From NCBI RefSeq assembly GCF_030272615.1, contig NC_081415.1, positions 513,742,034-513,804,033 of the forward strand: 62,000 nt of DNA. The letters are read 5' to 3'. Source of the DNA: Cryptomeria japonica (taxonomy: Eukaryota > Streptophyta > Pinopsida > Cupressales > Cupressaceae). Below the pieces are notes generated by a model. It had not been told where the DNA came from. It was given only the letters and a program-made list of their open reading frames with translations, and ran no database searches. Positions 24,130-33,599 of this stretch are shown here, in pieces. The translations under genes and the position numbers were made by a program. Position 1 is the first letter of the stretch. Every line of letters begins with the position of its first letter.

Positions 24130-24720
24130 AGATGGGTCATTCTTGGGTGCTGCCGAAAATTAAATAAACCTATCAAGTTGATAAGAATAATTGTTTCTTG
24201 CCACAACTCATTCTACCTCATCTGTTGACACATCATGCACTGCTTCAGGGAACAAATCAAGGGAAGATTTAAAAATTACTATCATTAATGACATTTAAGC
24301 AATTAAGGACATGAAAGAGAAGGAAGATATAGTCCAATAGTTACAGTCTTTTGCATGGAAAGCACGAATATATTTGAATGACTATAGGAAGGTCATTGCT
24401 ATATTAGGAAAGATTGCAGAGCAAGCTGAAAATTAGGAACAATGCTTGTAGGATGAGCTCACAGCAAGAAGGATCTTAGATAATCGCATTTAGAATGATG
24501 ATGCTTAAAGCTAAGAAAGGCCCTTTGGTGCAACCGGATGTTGAGGAATTATAGGAAGATATCATCAGGGACTTGACTGACTTTTTTGATCTACTTTACT
24601 TGATGAAGAAGAATTCACAAACCTCCTTCCGACATTGATTGAAAAAGAGGAAATAGAGAAAGATATTGACAAAAAAATTGCACAATGACACCCTGATTTT
24701 GAAGCCTGAGTCTAGTGGCT
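24130..24720 (+). pseudogene. Decayed helical, possibly gag-like remnant
   Basis: One frame reads as a charged, helix-prone protein: DMKEKEDIVQ, WKARIYLNDYRKVIAILGKI and DELTARRILDNR (24,310-24,480). It is broken by at least seven TAA/TAG/TGA stops, most where Gln (CAA or CAG) would fit. A second piece (LIEKEEIEKDIDKKIAQ, near 24,630) lies further on. No zinc knuckle or catalytic motif was seen; the charged helical make-up suggests a structural protein such as gag. Confidence 0.4.
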
Positions 24721-25209
24721 TTATAGCATTGTAGTTTGGTGTTAGATTTTGTTGCTTAGTGGATCTTTTTCTTTTTTACAAACCATCATGTTCAAGACTG
24801 CTATCTTTCAAGAATTCATTTCTTAAAATGGAAAGACTTGGGATAATAGATATAAATAAGTTAATTAGTAGTTTTAGGGGACCTTTTGGGAAAACTTTGT
24901 TTTACTCTTAAGAGAAAAAACTTCTTTAAGTATATTTTTGTTTATTGTTTTCGATATAGAAAAACTGTTGGTGGTTTTCAAATATTCATAATATTTGAAT
25001 TATGATATGTGGATGCTTTATGTTCTTTTGAATGGTTATTAGTGGGTGGATTTATATTTGAGATGGTGGATGATTTAAATTTTCTGTTACTGCAAGAATA
25101 TTATCCATGAATGATATTTTGTGGTGATCTGGTTGATTCAAAATCTAAAAAATCTAAATTTAGTGTTTTGTGTTTTATTTTTGCCTTTACAAAGCTTTCT
25201 GGATAAAAG
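24721..25209. other. AT-rich stretch, nothing recognised
   Basis: T-rich sequence between the gag-like remnant and the LTR-tail fragment, without frames or repeats of note. Confidence 0.5.
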
Positions 25210-25385
25210 CTCTTTCCTTATTTACTTTTTGGTTAAAAGAATTTCAGTTAATTCTTTATTCATTGAATATCATCTAAAGGTAGCTACCACCTTCTAAAGT
25301 AAGTAGAGAATCAGTTTGTAGATAGTTTGTTTAGACTGGTTCAACTATGGTTAAATTTGTCACCTTTGTGGGCATGAGAATATTT
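25210..25385 (+). mobile_element. Fragment of array-family LTR tail
   Basis: Aligns with 21,130-21,290 and 1285-1440: a CTTTCCTTATT start, TTCATTGAATATCAT, GACTGGTTCAACTATGG, then TGGGCATGAGAATAT. It stops about 35 bp short of the LTR end seen in copy 2. A degenerate PBS-like stretch (TTGACTCTTTGTTGGG, 25,387-25,402) follows directly. Confidence 0.65.
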
Positions 25386-25514
25386 GTTGACTCTTTGTTG
25401 GGTGGTTGAATTGGATACCAAAAATAAGAAAATGAAACCTAAATCAGGGGCTAAAAATTAAACATTTCCTTCTATTTTGCATGTGTTATCATTTGAAAGA
25501 GGAAAATTGTTGTC

Positions 25515-28500
25515 ATGATGCATTCATCTCATAGATGTAATAATGGGTTAGCTTCCCTTGTTTCAATTCTTCCTTCTCCTAAAGAACCTCCCCCCATCTA
25601 TAACAACATTTTAGTGCCTAAAAGAATTGCTACCAATCCCTTTGAGACTCTCCCATGTTCTAAGGATGAATACTTTGAGAGTGATCTTGACAATTCTCCT
25701 AAAATGTGCCCTTCCTATTTAGCTATCCTAGAGGAAGAGAATGATATCATAAACACCTTTCTTAATGTTACTTCACCTTCCTTCCATGATGCCTCTCTAA
25801 GTGAAAAGGTATTGATAGACATTGATTTATTTTCTCCTAAAGTTGGTCCTTCCAATGGGGGCATGTTAGTGCAACAAGAGGTTATGAACACTTCTTTCAA
25901 AGACCTCCTTCCTAAGCATGAATCTTTGGAGAAATATGTTCATGTTCCTCCTAAAAAACACTCCCTTCATGAGGATCCTTTTGTGCAAGAAGATGACATG
26001 ATCCTTACATTTCCTAGTGATGGCATTTCCTTTTCCAACAAGATTCCCACTAGAGATGATGAATTAATGATAAATGCTTACCCTTCTCCTAAAGTTTGTC
26101 TTACACATAAGCATCCCTTAGAGAAAGAAGATGAAATAATAAGCAATTTCCTTAATTCTCTCTCCCCTAAAGATCATATTTTGAGGAAAGAGGATGAGTT
26201 TAACACATCTATTGATGCTCTCCCTTCTAAGGATGACGAATTAATAAACAATGTTATCTCCTCTCCTAAAATTGACAATACTTCAAACATTCCTTTCAAC
26301 AACCACTTCACTATTTGGGATGAACCATTAGAAGAAGGTGTAGATTATTCTCTCTCCCTTGATAATTTTTCACCTTCCTTGAATCTCAATTATTCTCCCT
26401 CTAAAAATAAAGCATCTCCCTCTCCTCAACTCAGTTCTACTCATAAGGAAACCCTAGTTCAAAGTAAGATGGTTAACATCTCTTTCAAAGATCTCCCTCT
26501 CAAAAGTGAGACTTTAGAGAGTAATGTTGAACCTTCTCCTAGAGAGTTTATTCCCCATGTAGATCCTTTAATGATAGAGGATGATATGGCCTTTCCTAGT
26601 ATTACTTTTCCTACTAGAACATCAATGCCTACCCCTTGTCTCTCTCCTAAAATTGATTTAATCCATGATAAGATTTTAGTGCAAGAGAAGACTATCAATA
26701 ATTCTTCCAACACTTTTGTTCATTCCTCTAAACCATCCTCAATCAATTTGATACATGTGAATGAGACAGCTAACAAACCTCTCTTCACTGTCCAAGGTGC
26801 TTGTCCTTCTCAAAATTCTCAACCTTTAAATAAGCCTATCTTAGTGGTTCAAGGTGGTTATGCTAATGATTCTTTTTGCACTCCTAAGAAACCTATTATT
26901 ACTGTGCAAGGAGGTTATTCTACTAAGAGCCCTTATGAGTATGTTAAGCAACTGACTAGAGAGAGTTATCATGCGGTTGCTCATACCTATAACACAAGAA
27001 ACAATAGGCAACCTAATCCTCCTCCAGTTAGCCCAACTTCGCTTCCTCCTTCCCAACCAATTCTTCCACAAGCTCCATGTATTTCACAAATGCTTAGTAA
27101 GGACTATGACCTTATAGAACAACTTAAAACTACCCCTGCTAAGATATCCCTTTGGGATTTGATCCAAACTTCTTCTGTTCATCATGGAATGTTACAAGAT
27201 GCCTTGAAAGATTTGAATGTTCCTCCACCTAATACATCTAGTAATATAGTGTCTTTGGTTAACTCTGTAATGAATCCTAAAGCTCAAATTGTGTTTACTC
27301 AAGATGAGTTGCCTACTAGTGAAATTCAACATCAATATGATCCCTTGATGATTGTGGTTATCATAAATGACACTGCTATAAGACGAACACTGGTAGATAA
27401 TGGCTCTAACCTTAATGTGTGTAGCATTAATCTATTGCATAAGATGAATGTGGATACATCCCTTAGTGAGCCTGACTCTCGTCCCATTCGAGGCTTTGAT
27501 AATGTGGCTAAGTCTTCATTAGGTATTATCACCTTGCCCATCACAGTGGGACCTGTTACTTTTCCTACTCCTATCCATGTTATGTCGGGAAATCTAACCT
27601 ACAACTTGTTATTAGGGAGACCTTGGATTCACAGTATGCAAGTTTTCCCTTCTACATTGCATAGGCAAGTTAAATTCATTTATAACAATAAGACATATAC
27701 TTTGATAGGTGACACTAAACTCCAAGCTTGTTTGCAAACATCTAAGCCTTCCTCCTCTAGTGATGACTCTTTGAACAAGACACCTATGGATGAATCCTCA
27801 CTCTCTGATAATCAAAATTCTTTGGATGAGCCTAAAGCTCCTGAAGAAGATCCTTCTCGACTTGAATCTACACATGAAAAGGCTTTTGATCCTGAGAAGG
27901 TTCTCGCAGAAGACGATTGGGGATCTCTTGATTTTAATCCCACCTTTGTAGGTGAGTATAGGGTTCCTCCTAGAGATCTTAAAGGTAAAAAGAAGGAAGA
28001 AACTAGAGATCAATCAGTCTTACCTGAGCTTATGAACAATAATTTTGTGGCTGCTTCTCAAACTTCTTCTCCTCACTCCTCTAATTATGAAGAGTTTAAT
28101 TCTTTGTCTTATGAAAAACCACCTTCTCTTCCTGAAATGGCTGATCGTTATGGTCATGGTTTTCGCATTTTTGCTAAGCATGGGTATCATGGAAATGGTT
28201 GTGGCGCTCATGAACAAGGGATAAAAGTTCCTCTAGAGACTAATTTTCACAATTATGCCTTTGGACTTGGCTATAATCCCTGCAAACATACCAAAGAATC
28301 TAAAAGACCATCTCTCAATGTGAATGCTATATTTAGTAGTGATGATGATCTCACTTCAACTAAATCATCTTCTATTTCTATCAACTCTCATTCCCCTCAT
28401 AAGGAAATCTTGGCGATGAACAAATCTCTTTATGACTCCCCTCAAATTTCTAAATCCACTTATGAATCTTTATCTCCTATTCATCATAAAGTCCTTTCCT

Positions 28501-28667
28501 CTAGGGATAAGGCTCTAATAAATTACACTCATCCCTCTTCTAAGATTTCATGTGACTTTTCTTCTTCAATCTTTATCATTTTATACATGTTCTTGATCTC
28601 ACTTATAGTTGAGCATTTAACATGTCATATTCAAATACCTCATTTAGTCTATCATGTCTTTAAATAA
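25515..28667 (+). CDS. Intact gypsy-type gag-pro-like polyprotein with G-patch, no polymerase
   Basis: An uninterrupted 1,050-codon frame, by far the longest here. Residues 1-420 are low-complexity with irregular repeats of SPK followed by acidic Glu/Asp-Asp-Glu blocks. Three VQG motifs (VQGA, VQGG, VQGG) lie at about 426-475. Pro-rich sequence follows, then a retropepsin-like domain near 600-720: RRTLVDNGSNLNVCS (Asp near 628) and later LLLGRPWIHSM. The active-site triad is D-N-G, a variant known in plant gypsy proteases. A G-patch-like region (870-925; LPEMADRYGHGF, HGYHGNGCG, FGLGYNP) follows, as in some plant gypsy polyproteins. The last ~40 residues are hydrophobic. No reverse transcriptase, RNase H, integrase or zinc knuckle was found. 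The start ATGATG lies ~110 bp after a degenerate PBS-like site. Probably a non-autonomous element protein. Confidence 0.85.
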   Translation: MMHSSHRCNNGLASLVSILPSPKEPPPIYNNILVPKRIATNPFETLPCSKDEYFESDLDNSPKMCPSYLAILEEENDIINTFLNVTSPSFHDASLSEKVLIDIDLFSPKVGPSNGGMLVQQEVMNTSFKDLLPKHESLEKYVHVPPKKHSLHEDPFVQEDDMILTFPSDGISFSNKIPTRDDELMINAYPSPKVCLTHKHPLEKEDEIISNFLNSLSPKDHILRKEDEFNTSIDALPSKDDELINNVISSPKIDNTSNIPFNNHFTIWDEPLEEGVDYSLSLDNFSPSLNLNYSPSKNKASPSPQLSSTHKETLVQSKMVNISFKDLPLKSETLESNVEPSPREFIPHVDPLMIEDDMAFPSITFPTRTSMPTPCLSPKIDLIHDKILVQEKTINNSSNTFVHSSKPSSINLIHVNETANKPLFTVQGACPSQNSQPLNKPILVVQGGYANDSFCTPKKPIITVQGGYSTKSPYEYVKQLTRESYHAVAHTYNTRNNRQPNPPPVSPTSLPPSQPILPQAPCISQMLSKDYDLIEQLKTTPAKISLWDLIQTSSVHHGMLQDALKDLNVPPPNTSSNIVSLVNSVMNPKAQIVFTQDELPTSEIQHQYDPLMIVVIINDTAIRRTLVDNGSNLNVCSINLLHKMNVDTSLSEPDSRPIRGFDNVAKSSLGIITLPITVGPVTFPTPIHVMSGNLTYNLLLGRPWIHSMQVFPSTLHRQVKFIYNNKTYTLIGDTKLQACLQTSKPSSSSDDSLNKTPMDESSLSDNQNSLDEPKAPEEDPSRLESTHEKAFDPEKVLAEDDWGSLDFNPTFVGEYRVPPRDLKGKKKEETRDQSVLPELMNNNFVAASQTSSPHSSNYEEFNSLSYEKPPSLPEMADRYGHGFRIFAKHGYHGNGCGAHEQGIKVPLETNFHNYAFGLGYNPCKHTKESKRPSLNVNAIFSSDDDLTSTKSSSISINSHSPHKEILAMNKSLYDSPQISKSTYESLSPIHHKVLSSRDKALINYTHPSSKISCDFSSSIFIILYMFLISLIVEHLTCHIQIPHLVYHVFK

Positions 28668-30320
28668 CATTAATGGCTATTATGTTGCTCATCATTATGT
28701 GACATTGGTAGCTCATTTACTGGGGGCTCATTGTCATTCATGATAGTACAATTTCAAGTGCAATTATATTTTTTGAAGCAACATAATAGCCTAATTTTCT
28801 ATGTTATCTCTTGTTCTTATGGGGACAAGAGTGATTTCATACATCTCTTCTTTTGCTTATGTCCAAATCTCTCCCTAGAAGATTGTGTAAGTCCTCCTCA
28901 TTGAGGCAATGATCTTTTCTTATTTTTATCTAAGGATCCACTTTTTCCTATTTTGTGGATGGTATGAACTTTATTACTTGATGTTATTCCTTGTATGCAT
29001 TTGTTGTTGTTTGTTCAAGAGGTGTAAATCCTTGACTACAACCTCTTTTGCACTTGGTAAAATACATCCATAATGAATTCACTCTCCCAATTGGGTTAAA
29101 AAGAGCGTCATCCTTCATTAAGAATCACTTTCACCTCGCAAAAGAAGGAAGTATTGCATTTTTATTCTCTTCTTTGTCTTATTCTAGAAGATGTTATATT
29201 TGTCTAAAACAATTCCTCTCGGGGACAGGTGTCTTTTGTACAAAGATCTCTTCTCCTCTAAGGATCTCCTTTACACATACTACAAGATATCCCTTTTCAA
29301 CCATCTTTTCCTTGCTTAAGGAGTGCAAAACCCTCTTACTTGGATCTATGACATTGTTGCATTTTTGGGGTATCTTCTTTTATGATGAAGGTAGGTATCC
29401 TTGTTCTAATTTGCTTATGACATAAACATTACACTTTTTGAGCAATGGGTCATTCTCGGAACCAGAGCACAGACTCTTAGAGCGAGATGTCTCCATTTTC
29501 TTTTATGCAAGGTGATCATTCTTGGAACCAGAGCACAGACTCTTAGAGCGAGATGTCACGCTTTTGTACTATACATATACAAGTTGTAGCATACTCGGGC
29601 ATAGACTCCTATGAGGTGCTTCTAACCTCACTTACACACACATGCACGAGGTTGAGTGGAACTAGCGGCATAAGGCTAGACTTTCTCACTCTCCTCCCTT
29701 ACATGGATCACCTAGACAGACTCTAGGGGCTAGTTTTCCATGTCCTTTTCCCATGGATCACCTAGACAAGATCTAGGGGCGAGAAGTCCATGTTTTCTCT
29801 CTCACTATTCTTCTCATGGATCACCAATGTGTGTATTCATGCTTTTTTCCTTTCTTTTCTTCTCTTTGCATTTTGTTTCCATGTACATCCTTCATCTTGT
29901 GTTAGAGAACTCTCAAATCCTCACACTCTTTGTTGTGTTGGAATTGAGATTTAGTCCTCTTTCTTACCAAATGATTCTCCATTAGTTTTTGATCTCATAT
30001 CAAATCTTCTTGTGAGCATTTGTCATCAATATTCTTTAACAATTCGAAGTGGTAAACATGATACCCTGTTTCAACTCACTAAAATTAGCAAGCCGAAATA
30101 GGGGGGGCATATAGCTACCCTCAAATTTTCATCACCTTCCTTAGTAAGCATTAGGTGATTTTGTGATCTAACGTGTGTTTTGTAGGGTGCGGTTCCTAAC
30201 TGTGTACTGCAGATACCGCTGGGGGCTTCGTTCGACAGACTTATGGATATATTCTTTTTCAAATAATGTTTACTTTTCTATACTTTAGCTTGCATATGCA
30301 CATAGTGTTCATATGACCGC
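28668..30320. mobile_element. Non-coding region between gag-pro frame and 3' LTR
   Basis: Polymerase and integrase genes are expected here in an autonomous gypsy element, but neither motifs nor long frames occur in any of the six frames. Two local direct duplications are present, one of a ~42-bp block (29,449 and 29,516) and one of CATGGATCACCTAGACA (29,702 and 29,754). Confidence 0.6.
29449..29557. repeat. Direct duplication, ~42-bp units
   Basis: The block containing GGAACCAGAGCACAGACTC and TTAGAGCGAGATGTC occurs at 29,449-29,490 and 29,516-29,557 with one mismatch (CTCGG versus CTTGG). Confidence 0.9.
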
Positions 30321-30336
30321 TAAAGTGGGGGCTAAA
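30321..30336 (+). other. Polypurine tract of gypsy element
   Basis: TAAAGTGGGGGCTAAA lies directly before the TG that opens the 3' LTR. It is the purine-rich plus-strand primer position of an LTR element. Confidence 0.65.
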
Positions 30337-31980
30337 TGTAGCATCATAAATTGTATGCACTTGCTAGGTTGGTACAATTTCACACCTAGTTTAGCACCCA
30401 CCTTGGCGCGTTTTGCATCTTGCATTGCATTTCCCCTTTAGCACTTAATTAACCAAATTAATTAGGTCTAAGGTTCTATTTTATCATCTCCCACATCATA
30501 AAGTTGGGCCCTTTCATTAAAGTGTGCCCTTTTCATTTTATTCCTCCTATACATCATTTAATCAAAAACCCTAATTAGGTCCTATTTTGAACTTGGGGGC
30601 TTGATTTCGGGGGTCAAAACATCTCGAAATCACCTGTAACTTTGGGATTCTCTCTAAAATCATCATATCCGACGGCCTTGAAAATTTGGTGAAAAGTTGT
30701 CGGGACCATGGCGCTCGGAGTGCACATGGTCCCGGACATTTTTCCCAAAATTTTAGGAGCGCGATCCAATCATAAAATAAAGCTTAACCCCAAGAAATTG
30801 GCGGGATATTCAATCTCTAGGCCGGCCAAAAGATGAAATTACGACCTAGGGTTTCATACATAAGAACTCTCTTTCTTCATTTGAAAGGATCCGATTTTTG
30901 ATTTTCGGGACCTTCTATGCAGCGAAAGAGAAGATCTTTGAAGACTTCAACAACATTCAACATCCATCTATCAAGCATTCATCAATTTCATTCATTCATT
31001 TAGGGCTTGGAAGACATTGAAGAACAATAGGAGATTACCGACTGAAGATTGGCTTGTACCCCTCCCTTGGGGGTTGGGTATGATTTCATGTTGTTTTCAT
31101 GTCTTTGCATAAGCTTCAATATATCACTTATTCATGCTTTAGATCATTTTGCATCTTGATTTAGAGCATTTACATTATCATTTACAAGCAATTAGGGTTT
31201 ACTTTCTAGGTTGCTCTAGTTTGCTTTCTTGCATTCTAGGACCTTCCACACACACTAGGTCTGCACACACAATACATTTTACAAAACAACTTGGCTATTC
31301 GTGGAGGTGGAAATCACCGAAGCGGGGGTTTGACTAAGGCAAAATCCTATATAGCTGCCCAAACACCTTTTCAGATATAAGTGCAGGTTTCGGGACTCGG
31401 ACGACGCCGTAGGTTGCAGATCCGGGAGAAGCAGACTGAGACCTTCCTTCCCACCAAATTTCGGAGCAAAAGACCAGGACAGGGCGTGGGGCACCCTGGT
31501 CCTGCCACGACAGGGGCGCTGGGCGCCCTGGTCCTCCTGACAGACAGCATTTTCAGCATTTTTGACAGCTTTTTCCAAAGTGCAAAACAACAGTTTCCGG
31601 AGCAGTTTCAGGGGCAGAATCAGGACAGTGGCGCCCGCGCCCCCGTCCCGAACATTTTCATTCATATTTTAACTCCGGGTACGCATTTGCATTCTTTCCT
31701 TGTCCTTGTGTTTACAGCTTTCCATCATTTAAGTTCAATTCTGTAATCTTGTTATTAGTTGATACTTGCACTTTGGGGTTAGGGATTGAACTTGCATCAT
31801 TTTATCTTTCACTTACAACAAAGGAATAGAAATCCTAATAGGTATCCCGTGGCTCTCTCTTCCACAAAAAGAAGTAGCCAATTGTGTGATACCTCTAGGC
31901 TCTTTCGTATTCCACAAGTGTGTGGTTGAAAGTGAGATTAGGGCATGTTTGCTTAGTGTCACTTTTTCTCCTACACAACA
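30337..31980 (+). mobile_element. 3' LTR of the gag-pro element
   Basis: Begins TGTAGCATCATAAATTG right after the polypurine tract and ends near CTCCTACACA(ACA), a common end of plant gypsy LTRs. A GC-rich island lies inside it (31,381-31,660). No matching 5' LTR occurs upstream of the gag-pro frame; the LTR tail there belongs to another family. The end could be 31,977 or 31,980, and no target duplication can be checked. Confidence 0.6.
31381..31660. other. GC-rich island inside LTR
   Basis: A block much richer in G and C than the rest of the window. It has repeated CACCCTGGTCCTG/CGCCCTGGTCCTC units and GCGCCCGCGCCCCC. Overlapping frames on both strands (31,279-31,746) are open because GC-rich DNA has few stops; no protein family was recognised. 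Confidence 0.7.
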
Positions 31981-33177
31981 GGCAATTGCAGATTAGATAT
32001 TAAGATGTAATTATAGATATGAGAAGAGGAAGATAAATGGAGCCTATGACTAAAAAATGGGCCTAAAAACTTGGGACAAAGTAGCTTCAAGTGAATCCAT
32101 CCTAGGAATGTTGGATGCTGACAAAATAAATTATTCTGGAACCAAAATGATACTTAAAATCTATCCCTGATTTTTTGTGGGAAATTCATCAGACAAAATA
32201 TCTTGGAGCAAAAGCTTGATCTGATCGACTCTATCTATTATGTTTGATTGTAGATTTCTAGATCTTCAGCATATCACTTGCACATAGAAAGAGAAGAATG
32301 ATATTGGGGATAGGGGTTTCCCTAAGTAAAACCTTGGGTTTGGAATTAACCTTATAATTTAAATTGAATTTGAAATGTAATTGAAAATGTGAAGTGTGCC
32401 TTTAGAGGGCAGAGGCTAGAATTGAAATAAAATGTTGAAATTGAAATGTTTCACCTTGATACATCTTTCTTTGAAATCTTCATACAAGGTTGATGATGTC
32501 TTGTAGGAAGTAGGATGCCTTCATAGAATCTTGACCATGTATAATATCTTGATTGCATGAATCTAAATGCTTGACCTCGCCTTCAACATGTTGAAGATTA
32601 TTGATTCCTTGCTCACTTGAATTGAATTGAATTCGAACTTGAATCATATAGAGAGCTAAATGAGAGGTGTTCAAATGAGGGACTAAGGATTGATTTTATA
32701 CCCCACTCCATCATCAAATGTGTTTGAAATTTTGAGATAGGTTGACATGAGAAGGGATTTCCTACCCACATTTTGTGACCATTGTAAGGGCTAAAATAGA
32801 GTAGATTATTTAAAAATAAAATAATTTTAATGTTAAAAGAAGAAAATATACTATCATTCATATGAATAAAATAAACCTCTAAGGTTAAATATTAAATGAA
32901 TTTAATAGTCGCAATTGATTACAATTCAAAACTAGAACTTTTAAAAAGTAATAATTTATCTTTGGTTTAGGTTTTTTATTGTCTTGATATTTTTATGAAG
33001 CTTGTAATTTGAGCATCTATGGCAAGAGACCTAGTGCTATAGGTAGTAAATTCTTCTTAAGATAGATCCATTAGATAATTTAGTTTAGAAATGGATTTTA
33101 TTAGAGACTTTAACTTAGAGACATTAAATTTCCACAGTTCATGTTAATATGTTTGTTCATGCTTTTCTGATTTTGAC
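31981..33177. other. Stretch with no recognised gene
   Basis: AT-rich sequence with simple GAATTGAATTGAATT-like runs near 32,620. Only short chance frames occur (for example 32,613-32,861 on the minus strand). Confidence 0.5.
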
Positions 33178-33304
33178 TATGTTTATCTTTTTGAATCAAT
33201 GTTTCAAATCATACTCCATGATCCATAATCAAGATAGTGAGATAGAGAATAGAAAGGGAATCAAGGAGTATGATCTGAAACATTGATTCCAAAATATAAA
33301 CATA
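33178..33304. repeat. Inverted repeat with ~40-bp arms
   Basis: The arm 33,178-33,217 (core CAATGTTTCAAATCATACTC) is the reverse complement of 33,265-33,304 (core GAGTATGATCTGAAACATTG), with three mismatches over 40 bases. A 47-bp A/G-rich loop separates them. It may be a folded-back duplication or a short MITE-like element; no target duplication was found. Confidence 0.85.
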
Positions 33305-33599
33305 ATGAAATCCAAAAGTCTTCAAGCATAATGGATTTGAATTCATGGAAGTCTTTGGATTTTTAGACATTTTCTACACTTTTCAAGTTTCTCTTATAGT
33401 TACAATTGAAAAAAATTACCAAACCCCTTTTTGATTGATAAATTCTGAACTTAAAATGTTGAATTGACTGATTATATATATAATAGATTCCACTTTTAAA
33501 ATGATTTAAATATTTAATAGTTTTCCCCATTTTAAAATATCTTCACTACAGTGGAGGACATAATCATTTAACTCCAAAACCTTTATAAAAACATGATCA

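Noticed and set aside
25715-28217. Several minus-strand frames opposite the 1,050-codon frame
   Set aside because: They are antisense shadows with low-complexity products and no motifs.
31279-31746. Overlapping frames of 62-128 codons on both strands
   Set aside because: They are open because the DNA is GC-rich; no family features, and they lie inside an LTR.
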